Positions 1-8,653 are shown, counted from the first letter of the stretch. The stretch: 12,362 bases of DNA from JBLMZW01 sp050259035 (GCA_050259035.1 JBLMZW010000085.1:1-12362); one strand, 5' to 3'. Made by a program: numbers and translations. Notes: generated by a model not told the origin, from the sequence alone.

Positions 1-676
1 CAAGCCCCCGGGCCCTCATGGAGACCCCCTTGCCGCACCAACCATATCCAGCCACCACAACTGTTTTCCCTGAAACCACCAAATTCGTAGTGCGCATGAT
101 ACCATCCCAGACCGATTGACCAGTTCCATAACGATTATCGAACAGGTACTTCATATAGGCGTCATTGACAGCCATCATAGGAAACAAAAGTGTTCCTTCC
201 CTCTCCATAGACTTAAGACGAAGGATGCCAGTTGTAGTCTCTTCACATCCACCGATAATTGTTTTAGCCTGGTCAATGCGATTCTGGTGAAGCAGGCTGA
301 CTAAATCGGCGCCGTCGTCAATTAAAGCATCAGGGTGACAATTTAAGACTGAATTCATATGCTCCCCGTATTCAGCGGCACTGGCGTTATACCATGCAAA
401 ACAGGTAATTCCGCTGTCCACCAGAGCGGATACAATATCATCCTGGGTAGATAACGGGTTGCTGGCGCACATAAATACATCCGCCCCGGCCAGGTGAAGG
501 GTTTGAGCCAGATAAGCGGTTTTAGCTTCCAGGTGAAGGCATATAGCTACCCGTAAGCCGGCCAGGGGTTTTGCAACCTGAAACTCACTGCGAAGGGTAT
601 TTAATACGGGCATATGTTGACTGACCCAATCGATCTTTTTATGACCGGAAGGTGCCAGTTGAATATCCTTAATCAT
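1..676 (-). CDS. ahcY: S-adenosylhomocysteinase, N-terminal part (cut by window edge)
   Basis: This cytosolic NAD-dependent enzyme splits S-adenosylhomocysteine into adenosine and homocysteine, removing the inhibitory product of methyltransferases. Translating the complement from 676 gives 225 codons without a stop, and the gene continues past base 1. Family motifs seen are LAPSGHKKIDWV near the N-terminus, HMPVLNTLR, AICLHLEAKTAYLAQTL, FAWYNASAAEYG, DDGADLV, CEETTTGILRLKSMEREG (the substrate and catalytic region) and, close to the cut, the NAD-binding glycine loop VVAGYGWCGKGVSMRARG. The start is uncertain. ATG at 676 has only a weak ribosome site. An in-frame GTG at 736 sits 9 nt after a run of six G (746-751 on the complement), a style seen at other genes here, and would add 20 residues. 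The gene is divergent from the glucan operon, which ends in a methyltransferase gene. Identity is very secure; only the start is open. Confidence 0.96.
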   Translation of the reverse strand, partial: MIKDIQLAPSGHKKIDWVSQHMPVLNTLRSEFQVAKPLAGLRVAICLHLEAKTAYLAQTLHLAGADVFMCASNPLSTQDDIVSALVDSGITCFAWYNASAAEYGEHMNSVLNCHPDALIDDGADLVSLLHQNRIDQAKTIIGGCEETTTGILRLKSMEREGTLLFPMMAVNDAYMKYLFDNRYGTGQSVWDGIMRTTNLVVSGKTVVVAGYGWCGKGVSMRARGL

Positions 677-769
677 GGACTCTGGAATATCGCCTGTATT
701 ACGGGCACCGCTAACGGTTATAGACCTCTGAACCACGGGTAAAAGCCCCCCATGTTCACATTTGGTTAT

Positions 770-798
770 ATTCTACCTAAAAATATTGGGGGAGTACA
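770..798 (-). promoter_or_regulatory. possible sigma-A promoter for ahcY
   Basis: On the minus strand the hexamer TAGAAT (775-770) matches 5 of 6 bases of the -10 consensus. A 17-nt spacer leads to TGTACT (798-793), which matches only 3 of 6 bases of the -35 consensus. A transcript starting near 763 would fit either ahcY start. This is a weak, pattern-only call. I could not pick a convincing promoter for the opposite glucan operon in the same 178-bp gap. Confidence 0.22.
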
Positions 799-854
799 GC
801 AGGATTAGCGGGGTCTATTGTTGAACATACAGAAAAAGGGGATAGGGGATTTAC

Positions 855-2045
855 GTGAAGGTATTAATGCTAAGCTGGGAATTCCCGCCGATGGTTGTGG
901 GAGGGTTAGGGCGGCATGTGGACGCTCTGTCCGGTTGCCTGGCTGAATATGGAGCAGAAACTCATATCCTTACGCCGGTAGTTGAAGGGAACCCTAATTT
1001 CGAGTGTATAAATGGCGCTTTTGTATATAGACTGGGTGGCTCTTTCAAATCAGCTGGCAACGTAAAAAGCTGGGCTTTCAGGTTTAACAGCGAGCTGATA
1101 CGGCGCTCGACCTGGATAAACCGTATTATTGGCGGGGTTGATATCATACATGCCCATGATTGGCTGGTGGCTTATGCAGCACGGTCTTTGAGCAAGATGT
1201 TGAATGTGCCGCTGGTAACGACGATTCATGCGACTGAACACGGCCGGAACCGGGGAATACACAACCGTATTCAGCAAGAGATACATGACATAGAACATAA
1301 TCTGGTGTTGGATTCCGATCGGGTTATTTGCTGCAGCAATAACATGCAGCGAGAAATCAATTCTCTTTTTGGCGTGGGTATAAATAAGATTCATATTATA
1401 CCGAACGGGGTGGCCCAGCAAAAAGTTGATGAAAGGTTCTATCTGAGTGATCTTCAATTACCCGGGCTAGGTGATAACGACCGGATCGTTTTCTTCATTG
1501 GCCGGTTGGTACCGGAAAAGGGAATTGAAGACTTGATCAGGGCTTTTCCCCAGGTAGCAGAGGCGGTCCCGGAAGCTCGACTGGTGGTTGGAGGGAAAGG
1601 TCCGCAGGAGAAGGACCTGGTGGAATTATCTAGTGAGCTGGGAATAAGGGACCGGGTAATTTTTACCGGATTTATTAGTGATAATATGCGTGATCTCATA
1701 TATCACTGGGCTGATGCCGCAGTATTTCCCAGTCTATATGAACCATTTGGGATTGTAGCACTTGAGGCAATGGCAGCGGGAACACCGATTGTAGTAAATG
1801 ACGTTGGAGGATTGGGGGAGATAATCGAAGACGAAATCCTGGGGCTTAAGGTAGCTCCCGGGAACATTGATGCGCTGGCCCGGGCTTTAATTAGAATTCT
1901 AAAAGACAAAGAACTGGCAGGGAAGTTAAGGAAAAACGCTTACAAAGTAATTGGAGAGAAGTATAGCTGGCAAAAGATAGCTGCCCAGACTGTAGAAATA
2001 TACCGGGCGGCGATAGGGGAGGCGCAAAAAAGGGGGGCGATTTAA
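855..2045 (+). CDS. GT4-family glycosyltransferase, probable alpha-glucan (glycogen-type) synthase
   Basis: A 396-residue retaining glycosyltransferase with the GT-B fold, predicted to be cytosolic, with no signal peptide or membrane segment. The N-terminal domain opens with WEFPPMVVGGLGRHV (residues 8-22), the glycine-rich loop typical of glycogen/starch synthase-like enzymes, and has HAHDWL at 99-104. The C-terminal nucleotide-sugar domain shows GRLVPEKG (216-223) and the donor-binding E-x7-E motif EPFGIVALE (E296 and E304), followed by a GG loop (318-319). The GTG start at 855 follows a G-rich ribosome site (about 839-848). It is first in a tight operon and ends 3 bp before the nucleotidyltransferase gene. 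Two GH57 genes downstream make an alpha-glucan acceptor likely, so a glycogen-synthase-like role is the best guess. The donor (ADP-, UDP- or GDP-sugar) cannot be read from sequence, and another polysaccharide or glycoside product remains possible. Confidence 0.88.
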   Translation: MKVLMLSWEFPPMVVGGLGRHVDALSGCLAEYGAETHILTPVVEGNPNFECINGAFVYRLGGSFKSAGNVKSWAFRFNSELIRRSTWINRIIGGVDIIHAHDWLVAYAARSLSKMLNVPLVTTIHATEHGRNRGIHNRIQQEIHDIEHNLVLDSDRVICCSNNMQREINSLFGVGINKIHIIPNGVAQQKVDERFYLSDLQLPGLGDNDRIVFFIGRLVPEKGIEDLIRAFPQVAEAVPEARLVVGGKGPQEKDLVELSSELGIRDRVIFTGFISDNMRDLIYHWADAAVFPSLYEPFGIVALEAMAAGTPIVVNDVGGLGEIIEDEILGLKVAPGNIDALARALIRILKDKELAGKLRKNAYKVIGEKYSWQKIAAQTVEIYRAAIGEAQKRGAI

Positions 2046-2048
2046 AAC

Positions 2049-4565
2049 ATGAAGGCCGTTATTATGGCAGGGGGGGAAAGTACCAGGCTAAGACCGCTGA
2101 CTTGTATGCACCCGAAGCCCTTGGTACCTGTTTTGGATAGGCCGGTCATGGAATACATTGTTGAATTGTTAAAAAGCCACGGGTTCACTGACATTATTGT
2201 TACACTCTTCTACCTGCCCGATGCGATTCAGGCTCATTTCGGCAATGGCTCGCAATTCGGGGTCAAAATGAGATACTTTGTTGAGGAATTTCCTCTGGGA
2301 ACAGCGGGAAGTGTACGCAACGCCAAAAAATACTTGGATGATACTTTTTTGGTTATCAGCGGGGACACCCTGACTGATATTGACTTGAGCCGGGTAGTTG
2401 AATATCATCGCGAAAAGAAGGCAATAGCCACCCTGGCCCTGAGCAAGGTTGACAATCCATTGGAATACGGCGTGGTAATGACCGATGAAGAAGGGAAAAT
2501 CACCCGTTTCCTGGAGAAACCCAGCTGGGCTGAGGTATTTAGTGATACGGTTAACACCGGAATCTACGTCTTAGAGCCGGAGATCTTTGACTATTTTGAT
2601 GACAAACAGGTCTTTGATTTCTCTAAAGATCTTTTTCCGCTTTTAATGGCGAAAAACCAACCTCTCTATGCCACTCTTTGCCCTGAGTACTGGTGCGATA
2701 TCGGCAGCCTGCATCAATACCGACAGGCCAACTATGACCTTTTATCCGGAAACGTAAAAGCCAAGATTCAGGCTCCTGAAATCAAAGAAGGGATCTTCAT
2801 TGGAGAAGGAGCGTCTATTGAAGACACCGCTATACTGGAGAAACCGTGTTACATCGGGCCGGGAGCCAGAATTAAAGAGGGAGCCCGGATTGGTGCCGGG
2901 TCGGTGATTGGCCGGGGCTGCAACCTTAACGAAGGTGTATCCATCAAACGAAGCATACTCTGGGACAAAGTCTATGCAGGGAAAAAGGCCGAACTACGAG
3001 GCGCAATAGCATGCAATAATGTTGTTTTGAAAACTCAGAGCACTATTCTCGAAGGAGCGGTAATCGGTGATGAGAGTGTTCTGGGATCTAAGAGTCATGT
3101 TCAAATGGATGTAAGAATATGGCCGGAAAAGAACATTGAGGCCGGTTCAAACATCAATAGCAACGTAATCTGGGGAACCAGACTATCCAAATTCTTGTTT
3201 GGGTCGCGGGGAGTATCAGGGGTAATCAACCTGGAGATAACTCCTGAATTTGCATCTAAGCTGGGAGCCGCCTATGGGACGGTCATAGGGCAGGGTAAAA
3301 GCGTAGCTGTCAGTTGTGATACCGCACAAGCCTCAAGAATGCTTAAACGGTCATTTATCTCCGGAGTCTTATCAACCGGGGCCAACGTTTACGACATGGG
3401 CACAACAACTTCCGGGACCAACAGGTATATAGTACGCTTGCTGCAAGCGGATGGCGGGGTTCATTTGAGAATTATACCTGAGGATAATACCGCTTTACGG
3501 GTTGAATTTTACGATACACGAGGTTTCAACATCCATAAAAACACCGAGAGAAAAATAGAAAACATATTCGCCCGCGAGGGATTTAGCAGGGTTGGGGCCG
3601 AGAACATCGGTCAGGTTGCTTTTTTAACCAACGTTATCGCTCAATACCTGGACGGAGTATTACGCAGTACTGACTTTAAAGCCATTTATAACTCCAAATT
3701 CCGGGTGGCTCTTTATTACGATACCAGTAATGTTACATCAGTTCTCCCGATTCTGCTGGAGAAGCTGGGATGTGAGGTAATAACGCCTGATGATCTCAGC
3801 GTGAGGCATGGAACCCGGACTTTGGACGACATTGCCGCCGGTCTGGAGTCACTTAAGAACTGCGTATCTAAAAACCATGCCGATCTGGGTGTATTATTGG
3901 ATCAGGATGCTGAGCGCATGATCCTGGTCGATGAGCATGGTAACATCATAACCGAGGAACAGTTGCTGACCTTAATAAGCTACCTCCTACTTAAATTCAC
4001 CAGTGGCCGAGCCATCACCATCCCGGTAACTGCACCCAAACTGATTATGGAACTGGCCCAGGAGTATGACGGCTGGGTACTGCAAAGCCGAGCCGGCAAC
4101 CCTGGAATGATTGTTGAGAGCGTCAGTGAAAACCGGGTTTTATTTGAAGGAGACGAAATACCCGAGTTTCAAATGATGTGCGACTCCATTACCTCGCTGG
4201 TCAAGGTATTGGAGCTAATGGCGCGAGAACGCATGCGATTGTCGGAACTCGTTGCCACCATGCCGGCTTTTAGCATCTACAAACAGGATGTCCACTGCCC
4301 GGTAGAGGAAAAGGGGAAGGTCATGCGGCTGCTGGTTGAGGAATTTAAAGACAACCAGTTAGAACTGACCCAGGGAATAAAAATACTGCATAACGAGGGA
4401 TGGAGCCTGATTATGCCGGATGATGAAGAACCGGTATTCACCATCTATACCGAAGCGGCATCGCTGGAGAAAGCCAATGAAATAACCCAGAGATATGTAG
4501 GCATGATCAACCAGATGAGAGTACTGGATGGCAAACTTGAAATTGGGGGCATGGCAGTTCGATGA
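2049..4565 (+). CDS. sugar-phosphate nucleotidyltransferase / left-handed beta-helix / phosphomannomutase-like fusion
   Basis: An 838-residue protein of the type usually annotated mannose-1-phosphate guanylyltransferase/phosphomannomutase. Residues 1-235 are a nucleotidyltransferase: AGGESTRLRPLT (7-18), PKPLVPV (22-28), SGD (104-106), FLEKPSW (154-160) and VNTGIYVLEPE (168-178). It would activate a sugar-1-phosphate with an NTP. Residues 245-375 are imperfect hexapeptide repeats (IGEGASI, IGPGARI, IGAGSVI), forming a left-handed beta-helix. Residues 385-838 resemble the phosphoglucomutase/phosphomannomutase fold, opening GSRGVSGVINLEITPE. The mutase active site is degraded: there is no Ser-His-Asn-Pro at 474-480 (RIIPEDN instead), the metal loop reads DQDAER (618-623), and the C-terminal phosphate loop reads MPDDEEP (789-795). 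The mutase part is therefore probably not a mutase. In the nucleotide loop the usual GTR glycine is Ser11. The start ATG follows AGGGGGG (2031-2037). The stop overlaps the next gene as ATGA, so translation is likely coupled. The true sugar and nucleotide are unknown. Confidence 0.9.
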   Translation: MKAVIMAGGESTRLRPLTCMHPKPLVPVLDRPVMEYIVELLKSHGFTDIIVTLFYLPDAIQAHFGNGSQFGVKMRYFVEEFPLGTAGSVRNAKKYLDDTFLVISGDTLTDIDLSRVVEYHREKKAIATLALSKVDNPLEYGVVMTDEEGKITRFLEKPSWAEVFSDTVNTGIYVLEPEIFDYFDDKQVFDFSKDLFPLLMAKNQPLYATLCPEYWCDIGSLHQYRQANYDLLSGNVKAKIQAPEIKEGIFIGEGASIEDTAILEKPCYIGPGARIKEGARIGAGSVIGRGCNLNEGVSIKRSILWDKVYAGKKAELRGAIACNNVVLKTQSTILEGAVIGDESVLGSKSHVQMDVRIWPEKNIEAGSNINSNVIWGTRLSKFLFGSRGVSGVINLEITPEFASKLGAAYGTVIGQGKSVAVSCDTAQASRMLKRSFISGVLSTGANVYDMGTTTSGTNRYIVRLLQADGGVHLRIIPEDNTALRVEFYDTRGFNIHKNTERKIENIFAREGFSRVGAENIGQVAFLTNVIAQYLDGVLRSTDFKAIYNSKFRVALYYDTSNVTSVLPILLEKLGCEVITPDDLSVRHGTRTLDDIAAGLESLKNCVSKNHADLGVLLDQDAERMILVDEHGNIITEEQLLTLISYLLLKFTSGRAITIPVTAPKLIMELAQEYDGWVLQSRAGNPGMIVESVSENRVLFEGDEIPEFQMMCDSITSLVKVLELMARERMRLSELVATMPAFSIYKQDVHCPVEEKGKVMRLLVEEFKDNQLELTQGIKILHNEGWSLIMPDDEEPVFTIYTEAASLEKANEITQRYVGMINQMRVLDGKLEIGGMAVR

Positions 4566-6127
4566 AAGCCCGGTTGATATTGGTATTGCATAGCCATATA
4601 CCATATGTGATGAGGCAGGGGCGCTGGCCTTTCGGTGAGGTATGGCTTTTCGAAGCCATGGCGGAAACATACATCCCTTTTATCCGTTCATGGGCACGAC
4701 TCCTGCAGGAGGGATACCGGGTTCCCTTAACCATCAGTATGAGCCCCACTTTATTGGAGCAACTGGCTTCCCCTTATATTCAGGAAGGCTTCATAAAGTA
4801 TCTTAAAGAACGGGAAGACATGGCAACAACTGAAGAAAAACACTTTCTGGCCAGCGGGCAAAAAGAACTCGCATCTCTGGCCAACTTTTACCGGTGTTTC
4901 TATCGTGATGTTCGCCGTGATTACGTACTTGACTTCGACTGTGACATTATTAAAATTATTAAGTCCTTTAAAGATCGGGTTCCTTTAGAGGTGATTGCCA
5001 CCGCGGGGACTCATGCCTATCTTCCTTTATTGAAAGACCATGATAGTCTGGAAAGGCAAATTACCCGGGGAATAGAAACCTTTACCAAACAACTGGGGAC
5101 TCCGCCGGCCGGCTTCTGGCTGCCTGAATGTGGTTATTATCAGGGGCTGGAGGACATCTTAGCCCGGTGTGGGATCAGGTATTTCTTTGTTGACAGCCAT
5201 GCTATTGAAGGCGGTAAGCCTCCTCAGGTCTATTCCGAAATGGAGGAACTGGTAGATGATCAGGTCGATGACTTTGCGGAAACCGGATTATCGACCTTCC
5301 GTGGTTACCGGATTAAAGACAAGGACATTGCGGTCTTTGGCCGCAACGCCATGATAAGCCACCAGGTTTGGTCGAAACACTGGGGTTACCCGGGGGACGC
5401 GGCGTACCGCGAATTCCACAAAACCTCGGAAAAATCAGGATTTAAATACTGGAAAGTAACTGATCGAAAATCAGACATGGGAACCAAGACCTTTTACGAC
5501 GCAGACGAAGCCAGAATAAAGGCCAAAGAGCATGCTGCCCATTTTAACAGAGTCTTGACCAATTCAGCCCGGGAAGCCATTAAACTGGGATTCAGATCTC
5601 CACTTATTGTGGGCTGTTATGACACAGAACTTTTCGGCCACTGGTGGTGGGAAGGTGTGGACTGGATTGAAGAAGTAATGCGTCTGATAGCACATAATGA
5701 GGAATTGGAACAGGTATTACCGTCAACAATCCTGCAGTCCTGGGACAAAATGCCGGAAGCTCAAGTGTTCGAATCATCCTGGGGGATGGGGGGCAAACAC
5801 TTTGGCTGGCACAACAATGAAACCAACTGGATGTGGGAAACCATCAAACTGGCTCGTGAAGAATATAAGTCCATACAGGGAAGCTGTGAAAACGAATTGG
5901 TGATTGAGGCCGCTTCCCAGGCAGAAAAGGAACTAATGCTGATGGAAAGCAGTGACTGGTTCTTCATGGTTACCAACAACCATACCCAGGATTATGCCGT
6001 TACCCGATTTTTTGATCATTATGCCCGTTTAGTGCGGCTTACTGATATGGTAAAAAGGAATCAATTCAGCCCGGAAGATATTACCTGGATGAGAGACATT
6101 GAAAAAGAAGACCAGCTGTTCACATAA
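4562..6127 (+). CDS. GH57 1,4-alpha-glucan branching enzyme
   Basis: A 521-residue cytosolic GH57 enzyme with the C-terminal helical DUF1957 region. It would cut alpha-1,4 glucan and rejoin it as alpha-1,6 branches. The five GH57 regions can be followed: HSHIPY (10-15), the TAGTHAYLPLL segment (147-157), GFWLPECGY (184-192) with the presumed nucleophile Glu189, CYDTELFGHWWWEG (352-365) with the presumed acid/base Asp354, and the C-terminal SSWGMGGKHFGWHN (405-418). Trp270, Trp407 and Trp416 match in number, as I recall, the tryptophans shown to matter in the Thermococcus kodakarensis branching enzyme, whose catalytic pair is Glu183/Asp354. Length and order are those of a complete enzyme. The start ATG overlaps the stop of the preceding gene (ATGA). 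The alternative is a GH57 alpha-amylase of unknown specificity, but the YDTELFGHWW form of region 4 favours branching. It is placed after the GT4 synthase gene, as expected for glucan synthesis. Confidence 0.92.
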   Translation: MKARLILVLHSHIPYVMRQGRWPFGEVWLFEAMAETYIPFIRSWARLLQEGYRVPLTISMSPTLLEQLASPYIQEGFIKYLKEREDMATTEEKHFLASGQKELASLANFYRCFYRDVRRDYVLDFDCDIIKIIKSFKDRVPLEVIATAGTHAYLPLLKDHDSLERQITRGIETFTKQLGTPPAGFWLPECGYYQGLEDILARCGIRYFFVDSHAIEGGKPPQVYSEMEELVDDQVDDFAETGLSTFRGYRIKDKDIAVFGRNAMISHQVWSKHWGYPGDAAYREFHKTSEKSGFKYWKVTDRKSDMGTKTFYDADEARIKAKEHAAHFNRVLTNSAREAIKLGFRSPLIVGCYDTELFGHWWWEGVDWIEEVMRLIAHNEELEQVLPSTILQSWDKMPEAQVFESSWGMGGKHFGWHNNETNWMWETIKLAREEYKSIQGSCENELVIEAASQAEKELMLMESSDWFFMVTNNHTQDYAVTRFFDHYARLVRLTDMVKRNQFSPEDITWMRDIEKEDQLFT

Positions 6128-6132
6128 ACGGC

Positions 6133-6138
6133 GGAGGT
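6133..6138 (+). promoter_or_regulatory. ribosome binding site that sets a TTG start
   Basis: GGAGGT lies 10 nt before TTG at 6149. An in-frame GTG at 6137 would overlap this site and so is unlikely to be the start. TTG 6149 gives a protein beginning MKINIAFCPHFHQPH, which matches where GH57 proteins normally begin. Confidence 0.75.
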
Positions 6139-6148
6139 GCTAAGTCGA

Positions 6149-8620
6149 TTGAAAATTAATATCGCGTTTTGCCCTCATTTTCATCAGCCCCACTTTCAGC
6201 TTCACCGAACCCGGGAGGAGGCTTTCGCTAACTGTTATCTCCCCTGGTTGGAACTACTGGAAGAGGTTGTGGATTACCCCGATTTTTATATCAATATGCA
6301 CTTTTCCGGGCCCTTTCTATCGTGGGTAGCCCGTGAGAAACCCTCGTATCTGAAGAGGCTGGCCGAACTGGTTAAACAACCGTCTATAGGAATAATAGGC
6401 GGAACCGCTGATGAAGCCTTCAGCCAACTATCATCCAGGCCGGATGAAGTAATGTATCAGGTACAGGAATACTCTCGACTGACCAAAAAGCTATTAGACA
6501 TAGATGCCAGTCAGTGGGAAGGCATTCATGTTGTTGAACGTGAGGCCGGAGAGATGCTTCTGCATAACCTGGCACAAGCAGCCCGGGTTGTAGGCGCGCC
6601 ACCGCTTATGTACCTTGATGCCGAGACCTTTTATCAATCCTATTACGCCTATCCTGGTGGCAGTTATGATTACTGTAACCGCCATTTCGGCTTTATAGAT
6701 CCTTATTCCCGCACCACTGTTTCTCATCTGCCGGAAGAACTACTGTATTTCGCGCTGCGTGACGAACTGGGCGGCGACGAATTCTTCGTATTGCCTATAC
6801 ATTCAGAATTTCGCTACCGGCTGCTAAAAAGACATCCCTTTGGCGAGGCCGACCGGATTACCATCAGACCTAAACAATACCTGTTTTACTTGAAGGATGC
6901 CGCGGAAAAGGCTTGCAGCATGCTGGAAAAGTGCGGCCGGAAAATAGAACCGGTGGTAGTTATATTTGAGGATGCTGAGAAGTTCGGGCAATGGAGCAAA
7001 GACCCAATGGGGGATGCCAGGTGGCTGAAAGAACTGTTCAAGCTGATAGCTCAGGATGAAGAAGTATGTCTTTGCAGCTTAAAATCTTATCTTAACCAAC
7101 AAGGTTATTTAGACACATATTCGGCCGCAACCAGCCACTCCTATGCCGAATGGGAAAACTGGACCGCTGGCCGCGGTATTAGGGGCGTCTCCAACGGAGA
7201 TGAACGGCTGCGCAAGTTAATAGCCCGTCAGCGCGATATAGAAAATAAACTAAATCTGGTTGAAACGTACCTGCTCTCGGGAATCGAAGTAGATTCACGA
7301 TGCGGGCCATTATTAAAAGAAGCCGCCCTTAATTCACCTCGAAGGTTTGAAATAATTGAATCAATACTCAAAAAAGGTGAACCTGCCTGGTTTGAGAAAG
7401 CTTATCGATTGATCCAAAGAGCGAGAAACGTGGCCTATCAGGAGGATCCCCGCTGGGCTAGCCGGCACCCTTCTTATGGTTCATGCGCCTATTTTGACTC
7501 ACAGGGAATGGGGTACCTGGATCTGGCGGAAAGACTCCTGGACATGATGGCGGATGAAATGGGTATAAAGGGAACACAAACTCCATCAATTGAGATCAGG
7601 GATTGGGATTTTGACGGAGAGGATGAAGTAGTAATAAGAACGGCAGGACAAACGGCAGTAATTGATACCCGCAACGGCAATATCATCTTTCAGCAGGCGA
7701 CATCCTATCTGGGGAGTGAAAAAGAGGCTCTCTTAGATTTCCTGGAGCAGGATCTGACTCTGCCGGTAGCTTATAGCCGGGTAGGCAAATATAGCGTTCC
7801 GTTGATCTTCACTGAAACTGATTCGGATGTTACATTGGATTTTGGATTCGAAGGAGCCCGGCTGGAACGGTGCAGAGATGGTTTTGGCTTATCAATAGCA
7901 GTAGTTGATAAGGAAAATTACAATCCGTTGATCGAAGTAAAACCAGAATTTACGCTTCGCAAGGCGGAGCCAACGGACGGCGGTTTCCTGATTGAACTGG
8001 GCGGGACCGCAGAAATGGAGTGGTTAGGTCAGACCATCGTTACTGAGGTTCTGAAAAAATTCATTATTCGAGATCAGGATATTAAGGTTGAAATATCTAT
8101 CTCTGCCGATAACCTTAATGACCAAATACATCTGCAGTTTGCCCCTGAATTAGTGGTTTCCGCAGCACCATCTGATGATGTTGATTTTATTCCCCACTCA
8201 TGGTTGGGGCTTAAGGGAAACAGGCCTTCTAGATATCAGGTTGATGTCCACCGGCCGGTGGCAGGGAGAAGGGATGTCTTAAACCGAACGTTATCAGCTC
8301 CCACATCACTGGTTTATGTCTTTAAAGTTCGAAATGGCACCGGAGCGGAATATCAAAATACGGTAGGCTGGACCATTGAATCCAGCGGTGAAATTGAGCG
8401 AGTGGAAGTCAGGCCCGCGGTCAGGGAGTATTACCGTAACCACGTTTTCCCTGAACAGAGCCGGTTAAGCTACGATTCTTCGGGAATTATGATACGACCG
8501 GGTATTAGTATAAAACCGGGCGAGAACCTTTTTACAGCCACAATGACCTGGAGTTTTGGCAGCAACGACGACAGTAAGGAATATGAGGAAAAAGTAATCC
8601 TATTGCCGGAGACCCGTTGA
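6149..8620 (+). CDS. GH57 4-alpha-glucanotransferase/alpha-amylase-like protein with C-terminal beta domains
   Basis: An 823-residue protein from TTG 6149. The N-terminal (beta/alpha) barrel has GH57 region 1 PHFHQPH (9-15), region 2 IIGGTADEAF (82-91), region 3 IHVVEREAG (126-134) with the presumed nucleophile Glu130, region 4 VIFEDAEKFG (271-280) and region 5 SYAEWENW (331-338). This set resembles the Thermococcus litoralis 4-alpha-glucanotransferase and the Dictyoglomus/Pyrococcus AmyA group rather than branching enzymes. Residues about 345-470 look like the helical DUF1925-type linker. From about 480 the protein is beta-rich, with IRDWDFDGEDEVVIRT (483-498) resembling the C-terminal DUF1926-type sandwich. 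The usual region 4 text is DDGEKFG; here it is EDAEKFG, with Glu274 replacing the first Asp. No signal peptide is seen. Disproportionation or trimming of the glucan is the likely role, but altered activity or a binding-only role is possible. Confidence 0.85.
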   Translation: MKINIAFCPHFHQPHFQLHRTREEAFANCYLPWLELLEEVVDYPDFYINMHFSGPFLSWVAREKPSYLKRLAELVKQPSIGIIGGTADEAFSQLSSRPDEVMYQVQEYSRLTKKLLDIDASQWEGIHVVEREAGEMLLHNLAQAARVVGAPPLMYLDAETFYQSYYAYPGGSYDYCNRHFGFIDPYSRTTVSHLPEELLYFALRDELGGDEFFVLPIHSEFRYRLLKRHPFGEADRITIRPKQYLFYLKDAAEKACSMLEKCGRKIEPVVVIFEDAEKFGQWSKDPMGDARWLKELFKLIAQDEEVCLCSLKSYLNQQGYLDTYSAATSHSYAEWENWTAGRGIRGVSNGDERLRKLIARQRDIENKLNLVETYLLSGIEVDSRCGPLLKEAALNSPRRFEIIESILKKGEPAWFEKAYRLIQRARNVAYQEDPRWASRHPSYGSCAYFDSQGMGYLDLAERLLDMMADEMGIKGTQTPSIEIRDWDFDGEDEVVIRTAGQTAVIDTRNGNIIFQQATSYLGSEKEALLDFLEQDLTLPVAYSRVGKYSVPLIFTETDSDVTLDFGFEGARLERCRDGFGLSIAVVDKENYNPLIEVKPEFTLRKAEPTDGGFLIELGGTAEMEWLGQTIVTEVLKKFIIRDQDIKVEISISADNLNDQIHLQFAPELVVSAAPSDDVDFIPHSWLGLKGNRPSRYQVDVHRPVAGRRDVLNRTLSAPTSLVYVFKVRNGTGAEYQNTVGWTIESSGEIERVEVRPAVREYYRNHVFPEQSRLSYDSSGIMIRPGISIKPGENLFTATMTWSFGSNDDSKEYEEKVILLPETR

Positions 8621-8640
8621 TCGGATGATATATTGCATGC

Positions 8641-8648
8641 AGGAGGGG
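8641..8648 (+). promoter_or_regulatory. ribosome binding site that sets the methyltransferase start
   Basis: AGGAGGGG lies 5 nt before ATG at 8654. An upstream in-frame TTG at 8633 would place this site inside the coding region and is rejected as a start. Confidence 0.8.
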
Positions 8649-8653
8649 AATCG

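Noticed and set aside
116..304. 62-codon open frame on the plus strand
   Set aside because: It lies wholly antisense within the clearly conserved ahcY coding region and its peptide resembles nothing.
1050..1909. Three minus-strand open frames inside the glycosyltransferase gene
   Set aside because: They are shadows of a strongly conserved GT4 gene, with no ribosome sites or recognisable products.
6137..6148. GTG at 6137 as the start of the second GH57 gene
   Set aside because: It overlaps the GGAGGT ribosome site; TTG 6149 has correct spacing and gives the normal family N-terminus.
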